Source: an uncultured Verrucomicrobiota bacterium (lineage in GTDB: Bacteria; Verrucomicrobiota; Verrucomicrobiia; Chthoniobacterales; SZAS-18). Taken from it: a stretch of DNA of 35,219 bases. The position numbers were made by a program, and so were the translations under genes. Of this stretch, positions 35,074 through 35,219 are shown in pieces. The stretch lies in NCBI GenBank assembly GCA_937859745.1, contig CALMAQ010000366.1:1-35219 (forward strand). Reading direction: 5' to 3'. How positions within the stretch are numbered: the stretch's first letter is position 1; each line of letters begins with the position of its first letter. The notes beneath the pieces are model-generated. The model saw only the letters and a program-made list of their open reading frames with translations. It was not told the origin of the DNA and searched no databases.

Positions 35074-35219
35074 ATGCCCACGTTTCAATACCGCGCGCGA
35101 GACACCCAGGGACATCTCGTCCAGGGCACCGTTGAGGCGAACGACCGCACGGCCGCCATCCAGATCATTGAACAGCGCCGCTGCGTGCCGATCAAGATCG
35201 AGTCAGCGGAAGGTGGCAT
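35074..35219 (+). CDS. Type II secretion/type IV pilus inner-membrane protein (GspF/PilC), 5' end only
   Basis: The window ends after 48 codons. The visible N-terminus, MPTFQYRARDTQGHLVQGTV followed by EANDRTAAIQIIEQRRCVPI, is the characteristic opening of GspF/PilC-type platform proteins, which anchor the assembly ATPase of type II secretion systems and type IV pili. It is divergent from purA with a 197-base gap and begins at ATG 35074 without a Shine-Dalgarno sequence. Whether it belongs to a secretion system or pili depends on genes beyond the window. Confidence 0.85.
   Translation, partial: MPTFQYRARDTQGHLVQGTVEANDRTAAIQIIEQRRCVPIKIESAEGG

Overview
The window is chromosomal, GC-rich and densely coded. 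It most likely comes from a Verrucomicrobiota bacterium or a close PVC relative. That is inferred from protein style (SecA with an enlarged insertion, a short PyrE, a DksA-like protein next to L33 and S18, SurA behind Mfd) and not from a marker-gene comparison. Almost everything is housekeeping. The accessory material is a nested transposon remnant, a protein O-GlcNAc-transferase-like gene facing a small glycosyltransferase, and several small hypothetical proteins. No phage, CRISPR array, toxin-antitoxin pair or defence island is visible.

Layout. 1-940: AT-rich leader, then pyrE. 941-1621: an internally deleted ISAs1-type element with intact ends and a 9-bp target duplication, itself carrying a 255-bp IS630-type deletion derivative flanked by TA. 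1622-6640: secA, an RRM RNA-binding protein, and miaA behind a clear terminator. 6659-9906: a glycine-zipper protein (-), a methyltransferase, a Tat-exported fumarylacetoacetate-hydrolase-fold protein and a small lipoprotein (-). 9989-12731: a seven-TPR GT41 transferase (-), divergent from a StrF-like glycosyltransferase (+). 13116-13197: tRNA-Leu(UAG). 13276-19938: htrA, aroB, dprA and topB, all +. 20035-21475: nrdR with its own NrdR box, an unknown gene, and a HIT hydrolase.

From 21561 the minus strand dominates. The dksA-like, rpmG, rpsR cluster ends in a strong terminator. Next come pdxA and two ABC-2 permeases without an ATPase, nth, and a convergent small acidic protein (+). Then follow mfd-surA and a group of purA, uppS and a sigma-54 activator. 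At the right edge a type II secretion/type IV pilus inner-membrane platform gene (GspF/PilC) starts on the + strand.

How genes fit together. secA, surA and htrA cover export and envelope protein quality control. dprA, topB, mfd and nth handle DNA. nrdR controls dNTP supply. The dksA-rpmG-rpsR group serves transcription and translation. Two cross-cutting points stand out. Essentially no start codon here is preceded by a Shine-Dalgarno sequence. And several regulatory or ribosomal proteins have lost textbook residues: the response regulator has Glu at the phospho-acceptor position, and L33 and the DksA-like protein have lost zinc-ligand cysteines.
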